From contig CAYTOJ010000026.1 in the NCBI GenBank assembly GCA_964439415.1, positions 1 to 18,978 of the forward strand: DNA of 18,978 nucleotides, in the 5' to 3' direction. Source of the DNA: CAYTOJ01 sp964439415. GTDB lineage: Bacteria > Pseudomonadota > Alphaproteobacteria > Rickettsiales > CAZAGG01. Both the position numbers and the translations under genes were made by a program. This document shows positions 8,414 to 15,675 of the stretch, piece by piece; the first letter of the stretch is position 1, and every line of letters starts with the position of its first letter. The notes under the pieces were generated by a model. It was not told where the DNA came from. It saw only the letters and a list, made by a program, of their open reading frames with translations, and searched no databases.

Positions 8414-9520
8414 ATGTACATCCATGAGCGAAAAAGCTGGCCAGAATTCACCTGGGATCAGGCAATGCTTGCTGCGCCTCTGGCAGAGGTAAGGCACTTG
8501 CAGGGCAGATTACTGGGGCGCATGGAAGCACTGGGCTTCTTGCTACGTGAGGAAGCCACCTTGGAAACCCTGACACAAGATGTTATCAAGACTTCGGAGA
8601 TTGAGGGCGAAAAGCTAGATTTGCAACAGGTGCGCTCCTCCATTGCGAGAAGACTTGGACTGGATATTGGCGGCAGCGATATTCCTGCTCCGCGTAACGT
8701 AGAGGGCATTGTTGAGATTATGCTCGATGCCACCCGCAACCATGAAAAACAGCTTACTAAAACTCGTCTCTACGATTGGCATGCAGCACTTTTCCCTACA
8801 GGACGCAGCGGCATACAACGCATCACTGTAGGCAAATGGAGAACCGAAACCAGTGGCCCAATGCAGGTGGTTTCTGGCCCTATAGGTCGTGAAAAGGTGC
8901 ATTATGAAGCCCCTAATTACGCACGACTAGATAAGGAAATGACTGCTTTCATTAAGTGGTTTAATGCCAAGCCAGAGTCAGATTTAGTTTTACGCGCAGC
9001 GATTGCCCATTTCTGGTTTGTTACTATTCACCCATTTGATGATGGTAATGGACGTATTGCCCGTGCACTTGCCGATATGATGCTGGCGCGTTCAGAAGGC
9101 AGTAGCCAGCGGTTTTATAGCATGTCATCGCAGATACAGCGTGAACGCAACGCATACTATGAGATACTGGAGAAAAGCCAGAAATCCACGCTGGATATTA
9201 CCCCGTGGATTGAATGGTTTCTTCGCTGCTTGAGGCGAGCTATTGAGGCATCAGATGGCACGCTGGAATCTGTCTTGCTGAAAGCAAGATTCTGGGAAAA
9301 ACACATCAATCAACCCTTCAATGAACGCCAGCGTAATATCATAAACCGCTTATTAGATGGTGGTTTTGAAGGCAGATTAACATCCTCTAAATGGGCAAAA
9401 ATGAGCAAATGCTCGGGGGATACAGCCTTGCGTGACATCACTGATCTGCTTGATCGAGGCATCTTGATCAAAGACGGTGCTGGTGGCCGTAGCTCGGGCT
9501 ACCTTCTCAAACCGCAATAA
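8414..9520 (+). CDS. Fic-family protein with N-terminal inhibitory motif and C-terminal winged helix
   Basis: This 368-residue protein starts MYIHERKSWPEFTWD, typical of the DUF4172-type N-terminus of Fic proteins. The catalytic motif HPFDDGNGRIAR begins at H206. T60-SEI-E64-G65 matches the inhibitory pattern (S/T)xxxE(G/N), whose glutamate blocks ATP binding in class II Fic enzymes. The last 65 or so residues look like a winged helix-turn-helix. Family members transfer AMP from ATP to hydroxyl side chains; the target here is unknown. An in-frame ATG at 8393 would add seven residues but lies inside an operator half-site and almost at the predicted transcript start, so 8414 is preferred. It is divergent from the kdp operon. 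Autorepression is inferred from the operator array. Confidence 0.9.
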   Translation: MYIHERKSWPEFTWDQAMLAAPLAEVRHLQGRLLGRMEALGFLLREEATLETLTQDVIKTSEIEGEKLDLQQVRSSIARRLGLDIGGSDIPAPRNVEGIVEIMLDATRNHEKQLTKTRLYDWHAALFPTGRSGIQRITVGKWRTETSGPMQVVSGPIGREKVHYEAPNYARLDKEMTAFIKWFNAKPESDLVLRAAIAHFWFVTIHPFDDGNGRIARALADMMLARSEGSSQRFYSMSSQIQRERNAYYEILEKSQKSTLDITPWIEWFLRCLRRAIEASDGTLESVLLKARFWEKHINQPFNERQRNIINRLLDGGFEGRLTSSKWAKMSKCSGDTALRDITDLLDRGILIKDGAGGRSSGYLLKPQ

Positions 9521-9625
9521 TATACCCGCCACTCACGCCACTACGGCTGGGACGAAAACAAACCCATCTATGAAGATTTTCCGATGCTTAGGAAACTCGA
9601 TGACAGCCGCCCGTTGTTCGGGTAG
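9521..9625 (+). pseudogene. Protein-like tail in the fic frame, possible gene remnant
   Basis: After the fic TAA the same frame stays open for 34 codons to TAG 9623-9625. It reads like real protein: HYGWDENKPIYEDFPMLRKL, then DDSRPLFG. No start codon or ribosome site precedes it. It could be the 3' end of a gene whose beginning was lost, or a coincidence. I do not recognise the family. Confidence 0.3.
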
Positions 9626-9678
9626 GGTTCGAACGGCGTCGATAGCCGCGCGCCATTCTCAGGGGTAGATAAAACGAA

Positions 9679-9711
9679 AGCCCACTCTCTAACAATAAAA
9701 ACTAGTGGGTT
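9679..9711 (+). terminator. Stem-loop after fic, possible weak terminator
   Basis: AGCCCACT (9679-9686) pairs with AGTGGGTT (9704-9711) with one G-T pair and a 17-base loop, followed by TTATTTAG. The loop is long and the T-run poor, so termination would be weak at best. The surrounding 9626-9740 stretch holds no gene that I can support. Confidence 0.3.
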
Positions 9712-9740
9712 ATTTAGAGTATCTGTATACTGAAATACAT

Positions 9741-10505
9741 ATGGTTTTTGCACCTCGAAAAATAAAAACTCCTGACGGGATTGAACTGGCCTTTGATAGA
9801 CTGGATGGGCGAGGCGTGACGGTGGTGTTCCTCGGTGGTTTTATGTCTGATATGACTGGCGAGAAGGCCGAGGCGCTGCATAAATGCGCCGCCGGGGAGG
9901 GGGCGGGTTTCGTGCGCTTCGATTATCGCGGGCACGGCGCATCCGGCGGACGTTTTGAGGATGCCGCACTTGGCGACTGGATGGCGGATGCAAAACATGT
10001 TATAGATAATCTGACTGAGGGAAATTTAATACTGGTTGGCTCCAGCATGGGCGGCTGGATAGGGCTGCATCTGTGTATGCAGTTGCATGAACGTGTAAAA
10101 GGGTTTATTGGCATAGCCTGCGCGGCGGATTTTACCCATGAAAGGCTGCTGCTGGGTATGACTGAGGAGCAGCGAAAAACCATGGAACAGGAAGGTTTAG
10201 TGGAAATACCTGCCGAATTCGGTAAGCCGTACCTTATCACCAAACGTTTGATAGATGAGGCGGCCAGGCACCTGATGCTGAGCTACGATGAGATTCCCAT
10301 AGAATGCCCTGTAACGCTGTTGCACGGCATGAAAGACAGGCAGGTTCCCTGGACGACTTCCCTTAGAATCGCGGAAAAAATCACAGGCACTCAGGTGCGG
10401 GTGATTCTGGATAAGGAAGGTGAGCATAGAATGTGCGAGCCGCATAACCTGAAGATGCTCACAAAAGCTGTGTGCACTGCGATTAAGGAAGAAATGCCGG
10501 AATGA
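9741..10505 (+). CDS. Alpha/beta hydrolase translationally coupled to hisG
   Basis: This 254-residue soluble alpha/beta hydrolase has the nucleophile S102 in GSSMGG, an acid D199 in GMKDRQVP and a histidine H229 in EGEHR, completing the triad. GGFMSDMTG near residue 32 would form the oxyanion region, and FDYRGHGAS is a family landmark. It resembles the ABHD10-like group of thioesterases and esterases, but its substrate is not determined. GTG 9705 would extend the frame by 12 residues with no family-like sequence. ATG 9741 gives MVFAPRKIKTPDGIELAFD, the usual N-terminus. TATACT at 9726-9731 sits ten bases before this ATG, so the message may be nearly leaderless. Its TGA overlaps the hisG ATG (ATGA). 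Confidence 0.85.
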   Translation: MVFAPRKIKTPDGIELAFDRLDGRGVTVVFLGGFMSDMTGEKAEALHKCAAGEGAGFVRFDYRGHGASGGRFEDAALGDWMADAKHVIDNLTEGNLILVGSSMGGWIGLHLCMQLHERVKGFIGIACAADFTHERLLLGMTEEQRKTMEQEGLVEIPAEFGKPYLITKRLIDEAARHLMLSYDEIPIECPVTLLHGMKDRQVPWTTSLRIAEKITGTQVRVILDKEGEHRMCEPHNLKMLTKAVCTAIKEEMPE

Positions 10506-11173
10506 AAAGCGAGATAATTATTGCCGTGCCTAAGGGCAGGATTCTCCACGAGCTTAAAAACATCATGCCACGCGCAGGTATTGAGCCGGAAGCTGATTTC
10601 TTTGATGAAGGCTCACGCAAGCTGATGTTCAATACCAATAACAGCCATATAAAACTGATAACAGCCAGAAGTTTTGATGTAGCAACGTTTGTGGCTTACG
10701 GTGGCGCTGAAGTCGGTATTTGCGGCAGTGATGTTTTAGCGGAATTTAATTACCCTGATATATACGCGCCGGTGGATTTGAATATCGGTCACTGCCGTTT
10801 ATCAGTCGCGGAGAAAGCAGAACTGGCTGATGGGGATGATCCCCGGCGCTGGAGCCATGTGCGGGTGGGCACAAAGTATGTGGAGACTACAAAAAGATAC
10901 TTCGCGGCTAAAGGGATACAGGCGGAATGTGTGAAGCTGAACGGTTCTGTGGAGTTAGCACCAGCTTTAGACATGTGCCGCTGCATTGTGGATCTGGTAT
11001 CCAGCGGAAAAACCTTGCAGGAGAATGGCCTGAGGGAGATTGAGAAAATAGCCGATGTATCATCCCGCCTGATTGTCAGCCGCCCGGCCTTTAAAACCCG
11101 CCACGCCGAGATTGATGATATAATCAGTAGATTCAGGGAGGCTTTACCCCTATCGTCTGGGGAGTGTGGTTAA
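10502..11173 (+). CDS. hisG: ATP phosphoribosyltransferase, short form
   Basis: This 223-residue enzyme catalyses the first step of histidine synthesis, joining ATP and PRPP. It begins IIIAVPKGRILHEL. GGAEVGICGSDVLAE is the substrate-binding region, and IVDLVSSGKTLQENGL near residue 165 is the family signature and PRPP-binding loop. It lacks the C-terminal ACT-like regulatory domain of the long form. Short forms usually need HisZ as an allosteric partner, and no hisZ is visible in this window. The ATG overlaps the upstream hydrolase stop by four bases. After its TAA a palindromic repeat begins at once, and hisD follows. Confidence 0.93.
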   Translation: MKSEIIIAVPKGRILHELKNIMPRAGIEPEADFFDEGSRKLMFNTNNSHIKLITARSFDVATFVAYGGAEVGICGSDVLAEFNYPDIYAPVDLNIGHCRLSVAEKAELADGDDPRRWSHVRVGTKYVETTKRYFAAKGIQAECVKLNGSVELAPALDMCRCIVDLVSSGKTLQENGLREIEKIADVSSRLIVSRPAFKTRHAEIDDIISRFREALPLSSGECG

Positions 11174-11222
11174 ATGATGTCATTTCAGGGGTATGTTTTT
11201 TATATATTAAGGGGCTGCCGCC

Positions 11223-11276
11223 CGTCACTGCTAAGAACAGACATGGGGTATCCCATGTCTGTTCTTAGCAGTGACG
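11223..11276. repeat. Perfect 25-bp-arm palindrome inside repeat copy 1
   Basis: The arm 11223-11247 (CGTCACTGCTAAGAACAGAC plus ATGGG) is perfectly complementary to 11252-11276, with GTAT as the loop. In RNA this would be a very stable hairpin between hisG and hisD. The low T content after it does not suit a Rho-independent terminator. Confidence 0.9.
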
Positions 11277-11303
11277 CTCCGCGCTTCCCCCGCAGCGCTT
11301 GCC

Positions 11304-11336
11304 GGAAGCAAGCTATATATCTATATAGCTGCTTCC
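11304..11336. repeat. Second palindrome nested in repeat copy 1
   Basis: GGAAGCAAGCTATATA is followed by TC and then TATATAGCTGCTTCC; the arms pair with one unpaired base. It lies within the 42 bases that copy 2 lacks, so it was probably inserted into the element or lost from the other copy. Confidence 0.75.
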
Positions 11337-11402
11337 AGCAGCGCGCGCTCACCGAAGGTCGCAAGAAAATGTCACTCTTGATACGTGAGAGGTATGTTCT
11401 TC

Positions 11403-12689
11403 ATGCCACATAGGCTTTATACATCGCAGCCGGACTTTGGGAAAGTTTTGGAGCGGCTTTTAATGCCTGGCTACGGTCAGTCTGATATAAGCGCAAGTGT
11501 TGCAGGCATTATAATGGATGTAAAACAACGCGGTGACGAAGCGTTGCTGGATTATACCAGACGATTCGACCGCTGGGACGCTGAAAAAAATACTTTACTG
11601 GTGACAGAATCAGATTTTGATAAGGCGGAGAAGGCAGTTTCAGATGATTTAAAAGAATCGCTGATGGTAGCAATCAACAGGGTGAGGGATTACCATGAAC
11701 GGCAGTTGCCGCAGAACTGCACCTATACTGATGATACTGGCATAACACTCGGCTGGCGGTGGAGCGCATTGGATTCAGCTGGTTTATATGTTCCGGGTGG
11801 CACGGCCAGCCTGCCCAGTTCGGTGTACATGAATGCTATTCCTGCAAAAGTGGCGGGGGTGAAAAAGCTGGCAATCGCAACACCCGCACCGGGGGGCGAG
11901 GTAAATCCGGCAGTGCTGGTTGCGGCTAGGCTTTGTGGTATTACAAGTGTATATAAAATAGGCGGCGCGCAGGCGGTGGCGGCATTGGCTTTTGGCACAC
12001 AAAGTGTGAGCGCGGTATGCAAGGTGGCGGGGCCTGGCAATGCATACGTGACTGAGGCAAAGCGCCAGCTATTCGGCCATATCGGTATAGATACCATAGC
12101 GGGACCTTCTGACGTGGCGATAATAGCAGATAAGGGTGCGAATCCGGCATGGCTGGCGGCTGACCTGCTGGCGCAGTCGGAGCACGACATGCAGGCCAGG
12201 GCGATACTGATTACCGATTCTGAAGATTTGGCAAAGCAGGTTGAGGTGGAGATTAATAAGTTGCTGCCTCAATTACCAAGGCGGGAAATAGCAACGCAGA
12301 GCTTGGAGAAGAACGGCATTATTATCATTGCCGCAAATCTGGAAGAAGCGGTTATGGCGGCTAATATAATCGCGTCGGAGCATCTGGAAATTATAACCAA
12401 TGATCCTGAGGCTGTTTTCAGCCAGATAAACAATGCCGGGGCTGTGTTTTTAGGTGCTTACTCTACTGAGGCTTTGGGTGATTATATAGCAGGCGCAAGC
12501 CATGTGCTGCCCACCAACCGGGCGGCGAGGTTTTCATCCGGCCTGTCAGTGCTGGATTTCATGAAGCGGACATCGGTCACAGCCTGCACCAGAGGAGGGA
12601 TGCAGATAATCGGCAAACATGCACTGCGCATAGCCGAAGCAGAAGAACTGGAAGCGCACGCAGCATCTATACGGCTCAGGCTGGATTAG
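11403..12689 (+). CDS. hisD: Histidinol dehydrogenase
   Basis: This 428-residue, zinc- and NAD-dependent enzyme performs the last two steps of histidine synthesis, from histidinol to histidine. Landmarks are GLYVPGGTASLPSSV, VAGPGNAYVTEAKRQ, TIAGPSDV, AQSEHDMQARA and ASEHLEI (the general base region). Start choice: the frame opens at GTG 11385, with ATGs at 11394 and 11403. MPHRLYTSQPDF from 11403 matches the usual family N-terminus, and GAGAGG sits ten bases before it. That ribosome-site-like sequence belongs to the end of the repeat element, so the insertion may supply hisD's translation signal. Confidence 0.94.
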   Translation: MPHRLYTSQPDFGKVLERLLMPGYGQSDISASVAGIIMDVKQRGDEALLDYTRRFDRWDAEKNTLLVTESDFDKAEKAVSDDLKESLMVAINRVRDYHERQLPQNCTYTDDTGITLGWRWSALDSAGLYVPGGTASLPSSVYMNAIPAKVAGVKKLAIATPAPGGEVNPAVLVAARLCGITSVYKIGGAQAVAALAFGTQSVSAVCKVAGPGNAYVTEAKRQLFGHIGIDTIAGPSDVAIIADKGANPAWLAADLLAQSEHDMQARAILITDSEDLAKQVEVEINKLLPQLPRREIATQSLEKNGIIIIAANLEEAVMAANIIASEHLEIITNDPEAVFSQINNAGAVFLGAYSTEALGDYIAGASHVLPTNRAARFSSGLSVLDFMKRTSVTACTRGGMQIIGKHALRIAEAEELEAHAASIRLRLD

Positions 12690-12700
12690 AGCGATACCCA

Positions 12701-12736
12701 TTGACTCGTGTAACGGTACGCGATACATTTGTATCG
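12701..12736 (+). promoter_or_regulatory. higBA promoter with palindromic operator
   Basis: TTGACT (12701-12706) and TACATT (12724-12729) are 17 bases apart. The palindrome CGATACA-TT-TGTATCG (12721-12736) covers the -10 box and touches the first base of the higB GTG. That is the expected place for autorepression by HigA. Transcription would start at or next to the GTG, so higB may be leaderless. Confidence 0.6.
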
Positions 12737-13014
12737 TGATTAGAAGCATTAAACACCGTGGTCTGAAGTGCTTACATCAACGCAATGACAAAAGTGGGTT
12801 GCCTCCTGATATTGCAGGAAAAGCTGCAATGTATCTAACCACCCTTGACGAAGCAGAGCATATTAATGAGCTTGATATAATCGGTTTCGGCTTCCACGCG
12901 CTTACTGGAAATATGCGTGGAGTATACAGCGTTTCAGTTTTTCGAAATCATAGAATTGTTTTCGGGTTTGAGAATGGCGAGGCGTTTGATGTTGATCTGA
13001 TTGATTATCATTAA
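12736..13014 (+). CDS. higB: HigB-family RelE-like toxin
   Basis: This 92-residue protein of the HigB branch of the RelE superfamily is, in the family, a ribosome-dependent mRNA interferase. It starts MIRSIKHRGLKCLHQRND. It shows the core pattern DIIGFGFHALTGNMRGVYSVSVFRNHRIVFGF and ends DVDLIDYH, the normal C-terminus for this group. The start is GTG, lying inside the operator palindrome. The toxin precedes the antitoxin, as is usual for higBA, with 11 bases between them. The product is probably neutralised by HigA. Confidence 0.88.
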   Translation: MIRSIKHRGLKCLHQRNDKSGLPPDIAGKAAMYLTTLDEAEHINELDIIGFGFHALTGNMRGVYSVSVFRNHRIVFGFENGEAFDVDLIDYH

Positions 13015-13025
13015 GGAGAAAAAAC

Positions 13026-13325
13026 ATGCGTATGAAAGAACTCTGCCATCCTGGAGAAATTATTAAGCACAGTCTCCAGAGTCTTGAGCTTAATGTGACG
13101 GATGCGGCGCAGCGCCTGGGCGTGGCGCGCCCCACGTTATCCCGTGTTATTAATGCAAAAGCATCCATATCCTCTGAAATGGCAATAAGGGTGTCGAAGG
13201 CACTTGGCAGCACCCCTGAACATTGGCTAAGAATGCAGATGGCTTACGACTTAGCAAAAATGCGCGACAAAATGGATTCTATACATATTGAACGCTTTGA
13301 AGCGCAGATGGCTCATGTGAACTAA
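13026..13325 (+). CDS. higA: HigA-family antitoxin, XRE helix-turn-helix
   Basis: This 99-residue antitoxin begins with the HigA signature CHPGEIIKHSL. A helix-turn-helix follows at about 22-60 (VTDAAQRLGVARPTLSRVIN) and then SSEMAIRVSKALGSTPEHWL. AAGGAG lies seven bases before the ATG, a far better site than that of higB, which would favour excess antitoxin. It should bind HigB and the CGATACA palindrome upstream. Its TAA overlaps the convergent stop of the patatin gene by four bases. Confidence 0.92.
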   Translation: MRMKELCHPGEIIKHSLQSLELNVTDAAQRLGVARPTLSRVINAKASISSEMAIRVSKALGSTPEHWLRMQMAYDLAKMRDKMDSIHIERFEAQMAHVN

Positions 13326-14350
13326 ATCCGGTTAATTGGTTTTGGCTCTTTCGGTTTGGGCGTGTCAAACCAGCGGAAATATTCCTTTGCGCAATCATAG
13401 CCTGATTTTATCAGTGCTTTTTTTCTGGCATCCGACACGTTGAAATCAGTTGTGCTGACATCCAGGGTGTCCACATATATGGTGCGGTGCCAGTCATCGC
13501 TATGCAGGTGGTAGTTTTCCTGGTTGTTCATGATTGTCTGTACCAGAGCTTTTGCATAATCCAGAAAACTGTCTATGCGGTGATGCACTGGTTCCCGCCC
13601 GTAGCGGAACAGGGCTACCTCCTCCTTCTTATCCAGGCGTACCCCAAGAGTTTCCTTGTTATAAACATGCTTTCTGCTTTGTGGTGACTGCGCTTCCAGA
13701 ATATCATTCTGCTGGTCGTAATAATCAGTCCGGCGGAGAGCTTTTATGTTTTCTATGTAATCCTCCCGATCAAAAAGCTTGATGGGGTAGTTCACCTGAA
13801 TACCACCATCCACAAAAACATCCCCACGGGGGTCGCGTACAGCCTTGAAGAAAAGCGGGATGGACATTGAAATACGCACAGCATCCGCCAGGCGCATGGT
13901 GGGGCTATGGGTTACTGAGAATATGGTTGCGAAGCGGGTGCTCAGGTTAGTTCCGTACACATATAAGTTAGGTTTGCCGGAGCGGTAGAGATCGTTAAAT
14001 GTGGCGTCCGGTGAGCCAAGCCTGGCGGCGATAAGTTCGCTGATCCAGCCGCGGAAATAGTCCCCCCTGAACCATCCATAATCATAAAAAAGGCTGTTCA
14101 TATCGCGGATCATGCCGAAGGAATCGTCCATGAATTTATTGAAATCCATGGTTTCCATGATTTTTCTCTGCTCAGTCACTCTGTAGCCCAGGCAGAAAAG
14201 CAGTGCGTTGATAGCCCCTGCGGAAGTGCCGCCTGCGCGTTTTATCTGCTGTGTGATGCCCAGTTCTTCAAGCAGCTCCATTACGCCAACGTAAGCTATT
14301 CCCCTTACGCCGCCACCCTCGAATACCAGATTCCGGAATTGGTAAGCCAA
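13322..14350 (-). CDS. Patatin-like phospholipase
   Basis: This 342-residue protein has a patatin-type lipid acyl hydrolase domain. The oxyanion loop is EGGGVRG (11-17), the nucleophile S43 lies in GTSAG, and the catalytic aspartate D181 lies in DGG, completing the Ser-Asp dyad. No signal peptide is seen. The C-terminal 140 residues are charged and end in a proline/lysine-rich tail. The start appears to be TTG: GAGGA sits five bases upstream, and MAYQFRNLVFEGGG is the expected family start, with no in-frame ATG before the oxyanion loop. It follows purB by 18 bases and is probably co-transcribed. In the family such enzymes release fatty acids from phospholipids; whether this one acts on the cell's own or host lipids is unknown. 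Confidence 0.9.
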   Translation of the reverse strand: MAYQFRNLVFEGGGVRGIAYVGVMELLEELGITQQIKRAGGTSAGAINALLFCLGYRVTEQRKIMETMDFNKFMDDSFGMIRDMNSLFYDYGWFRGDYFRGWISELIAARLGSPDATFNDLYRSGKPNLYVYGTNLSTRFATIFSVTHSPTMRLADAVRISMSIPLFFKAVRDPRGDVFVDGGIQVNYPIKLFDREDYIENIKALRRTDYYDQQNDILEAQSPQSRKHVYNKETLGVRLDKKEEVALFRYGREPVHHRIDSFLDYAKALVQTIMNNQENYHLHSDDWHRTIYVDTLDVSTTDFNVSDARKKALIKSGYDCAKEYFRWFDTPKPKEPKPINRI

Positions 14351-14368
14351 GATTTCCTCATTGAGAGT

Positions 14369-15664
14369 TTATGAATTGAATACTCTATTGAAAATCATAT
14401 CCACATTGTTCTCAAACTTTCTGTTATCAAAAATAGCATTCAGTTCATTTGTGGATAAATGCGCGGTTATATCCTTACACTCCAGTGCTAATTTCTGGAA
14501 GTCCCGCTTATTACTCCAGGCCTCCATAGCCTTTGTCTGCACCATTGCATAGGCATCTTCACGGCTCAGGCTCTTCTGGGTGAGTGCCAGCAGCAGGCTT
14601 TGCGAGAAGTGCAGATTTAATGAGGCATCAAGATTTTTCTTTAAGTGTTCAGGATATATCACCAGGTTTTCCACAACCTGTGCAAGCCTTACTAACGCGA
14701 AATCCAGAGTTATGCAGGCATCCGGGGCAATCATGCGCTCAACAGATGAATGGGAAATATCCCGCTCGTGCCACAGTGCCACATTCTCAAGTGCCGGGAT
14801 TACGTAACCGCGAACGATGCGCGCAAGACCAGTCAGGTTTTCAGACAGTACCGGATTGCGCTTGTGCGGCATGGCGGAACTGCCCTTCTGCCCTTTGCTG
14901 AAAGCCTCCTCAGCTTCCGCGACTTCCGTGCGCTGCAAGTGCCGTATCTCCACCGCCAGCCGCTCAATACTGCTGGCAATAACGGCTAGGATGCTGAAGA
15001 ACATTGCGTGCCTATCCCTGGGGATAACCTGTGTGGAAATTGTCTCGGGTATTAGTCCAAGCCTTGCCGCTACATACTCTTCAACCTGTGGGTCAATATT
15101 GGAGAAGTTACCAACAGCACCGGATATCTTACAGGTTGCAACCTCTCGCCGGGCTATGCGCAGACGCTCCATATTGCGTGCAAATTCAGCGTAGAACCCC
15201 GCCAGTTTCAGGCCAAAGGTGGTTGGCTCGGCGTGAATACCGTGGCTGCGGCCAATGGTAGGGGTGAATTTATGCTGGACAGCCCTTGTTTTCAAGGCGG
15301 CTAACAGCCTCTCTAAACCGCTTGTAAGTAAATCGCAGGATTGTACCAGTTGCACCGCCAGGCAGGTATCCAGCACGTCTGAGCTAGTCATACCCTGGTG
15401 CATATAGCGGGCATCCGCGCCGATGAACTCAGCGGCTGAAGTGAGGAATGCGATAACATCGTGCTTAACAACCGCTTCAATTTCAGCAATGCGGGCAATG
15501 TCAAAACCGCCTTTAAGCCGGATTTGCTTTGCGGCCTCCATCGGTATCATGCCGGCTTCAGCCATGCCTTCCGCTGCGGCGGTTTCAATGTCCAGCCAGA
15601 TTTTGTATTTGTTTGTCTCCGCCCATATTGCTGTCATTTCCGGGCGCGAATATCTTGGAATCAT
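14369..15664 (-). CDS. purB: Adenylosuccinate lyase
   Basis: This 431-residue purine biosynthesis enzyme cleaves SAICAR and adenylosuccinate, releasing fumarate. It belongs to the fumarase/aspartase superfamily: GSSAMPHKRNP is the mobile catalytic loop signature, TSSDVLDT and GRSHGIHAEPTTFG are the active-site blocks. A TTG two codons upstream is possible, but ATG 15664 gives MIPRYSRPEM, the standard family N-terminus. It is divergent from ribD across only 43 bases and probably co-transcribed with the downstream patatin gene. Confidence 0.95.
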   Translation of the reverse strand: MIPRYSRPEMTAIWAETNKYKIWLDIETAAAEGMAEAGMIPMEAAKQIRLKGGFDIARIAEIEAVVKHDVIAFLTSAAEFIGADARYMHQGMTSSDVLDTCLAVQLVQSCDLLTSGLERLLAALKTRAVQHKFTPTIGRSHGIHAEPTTFGLKLAGFYAEFARNMERLRIARREVATCKISGAVGNFSNIDPQVEEYVAARLGLIPETISTQVIPRDRHAMFFSILAVIASSIERLAVEIRHLQRTEVAEAEEAFSKGQKGSSAMPHKRNPVLSENLTGLARIVRGYVIPALENVALWHERDISHSSVERMIAPDACITLDFALVRLAQVVENLVIYPEHLKKNLDASLNLHFSQSLLLALTQKSLSREDAYAMVQTKAMEAWSNKRDFQKLALECKDITAHLSTNELNAIFDNRKFENNVDMIFNRVFNS

Positions 15665-15675
15665 CGTCAAGCTCT

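Larger units (their letters stand above)
11171..11400 (+). repeat. Dispersed palindromic repeat element, copy 1
   Basis: Starting at the hisG stop (TTAAATGATGTCATTTCAGG) and running to the hisD start, this stretch matches the reverse complement of 18791-18978 block by block. Shared blocks include TTAAGGGGCTGCCGCCCGTC, the ACAGACATGGG palindrome, CTTCCCCCGC and GCTCACCGAAGGTCGCAAGA. Copy 1 has a 42-base insertion around 11293-11340. The element fills the whole hisG-hisD gap and is probably transcribed. It carries an open frame (11174-11413) ending in ALTEGRKKMSLL. Size and structure resemble a miniature or Rickettsia-type palindromic element; that family link is inference. Confidence 0.85.

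Noticed and set aside
9625..9660. GGGTTCGAAC, reminiscent of a tRNA T-arm or attachment site
   Set aside because: No acceptor stem, anticodon arm or D-arm can be built around it on either strand, and no duplicate of it was seen elsewhere in the window.
9705..9740. GTG start for the hydrolase
   Set aside because: It lies within the fic-side stem-loop, has no ribosome site and adds 12 residues unlike the family; ATG 9741 is preferred.
11223..11276. Rho-independent terminator after hisG
   Set aside because: The hairpin is strong but no T-run follows it; GTGACGCTCCGCG comes next.
11174..11413. Annotation of the repeat's open frame as an ordinary protein gene
   Set aside because: No ribosome site beyond the hisG stop, palindromic content, and the same frame in a second repeat copy point to a repeat rather than a normal gene; it is treated as a finding instead.
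11723..12190. 155-codon open frame on the minus strand within hisD
   Set aside because: Antisense to intact hisD motifs; alanine/proline-rich shadow.
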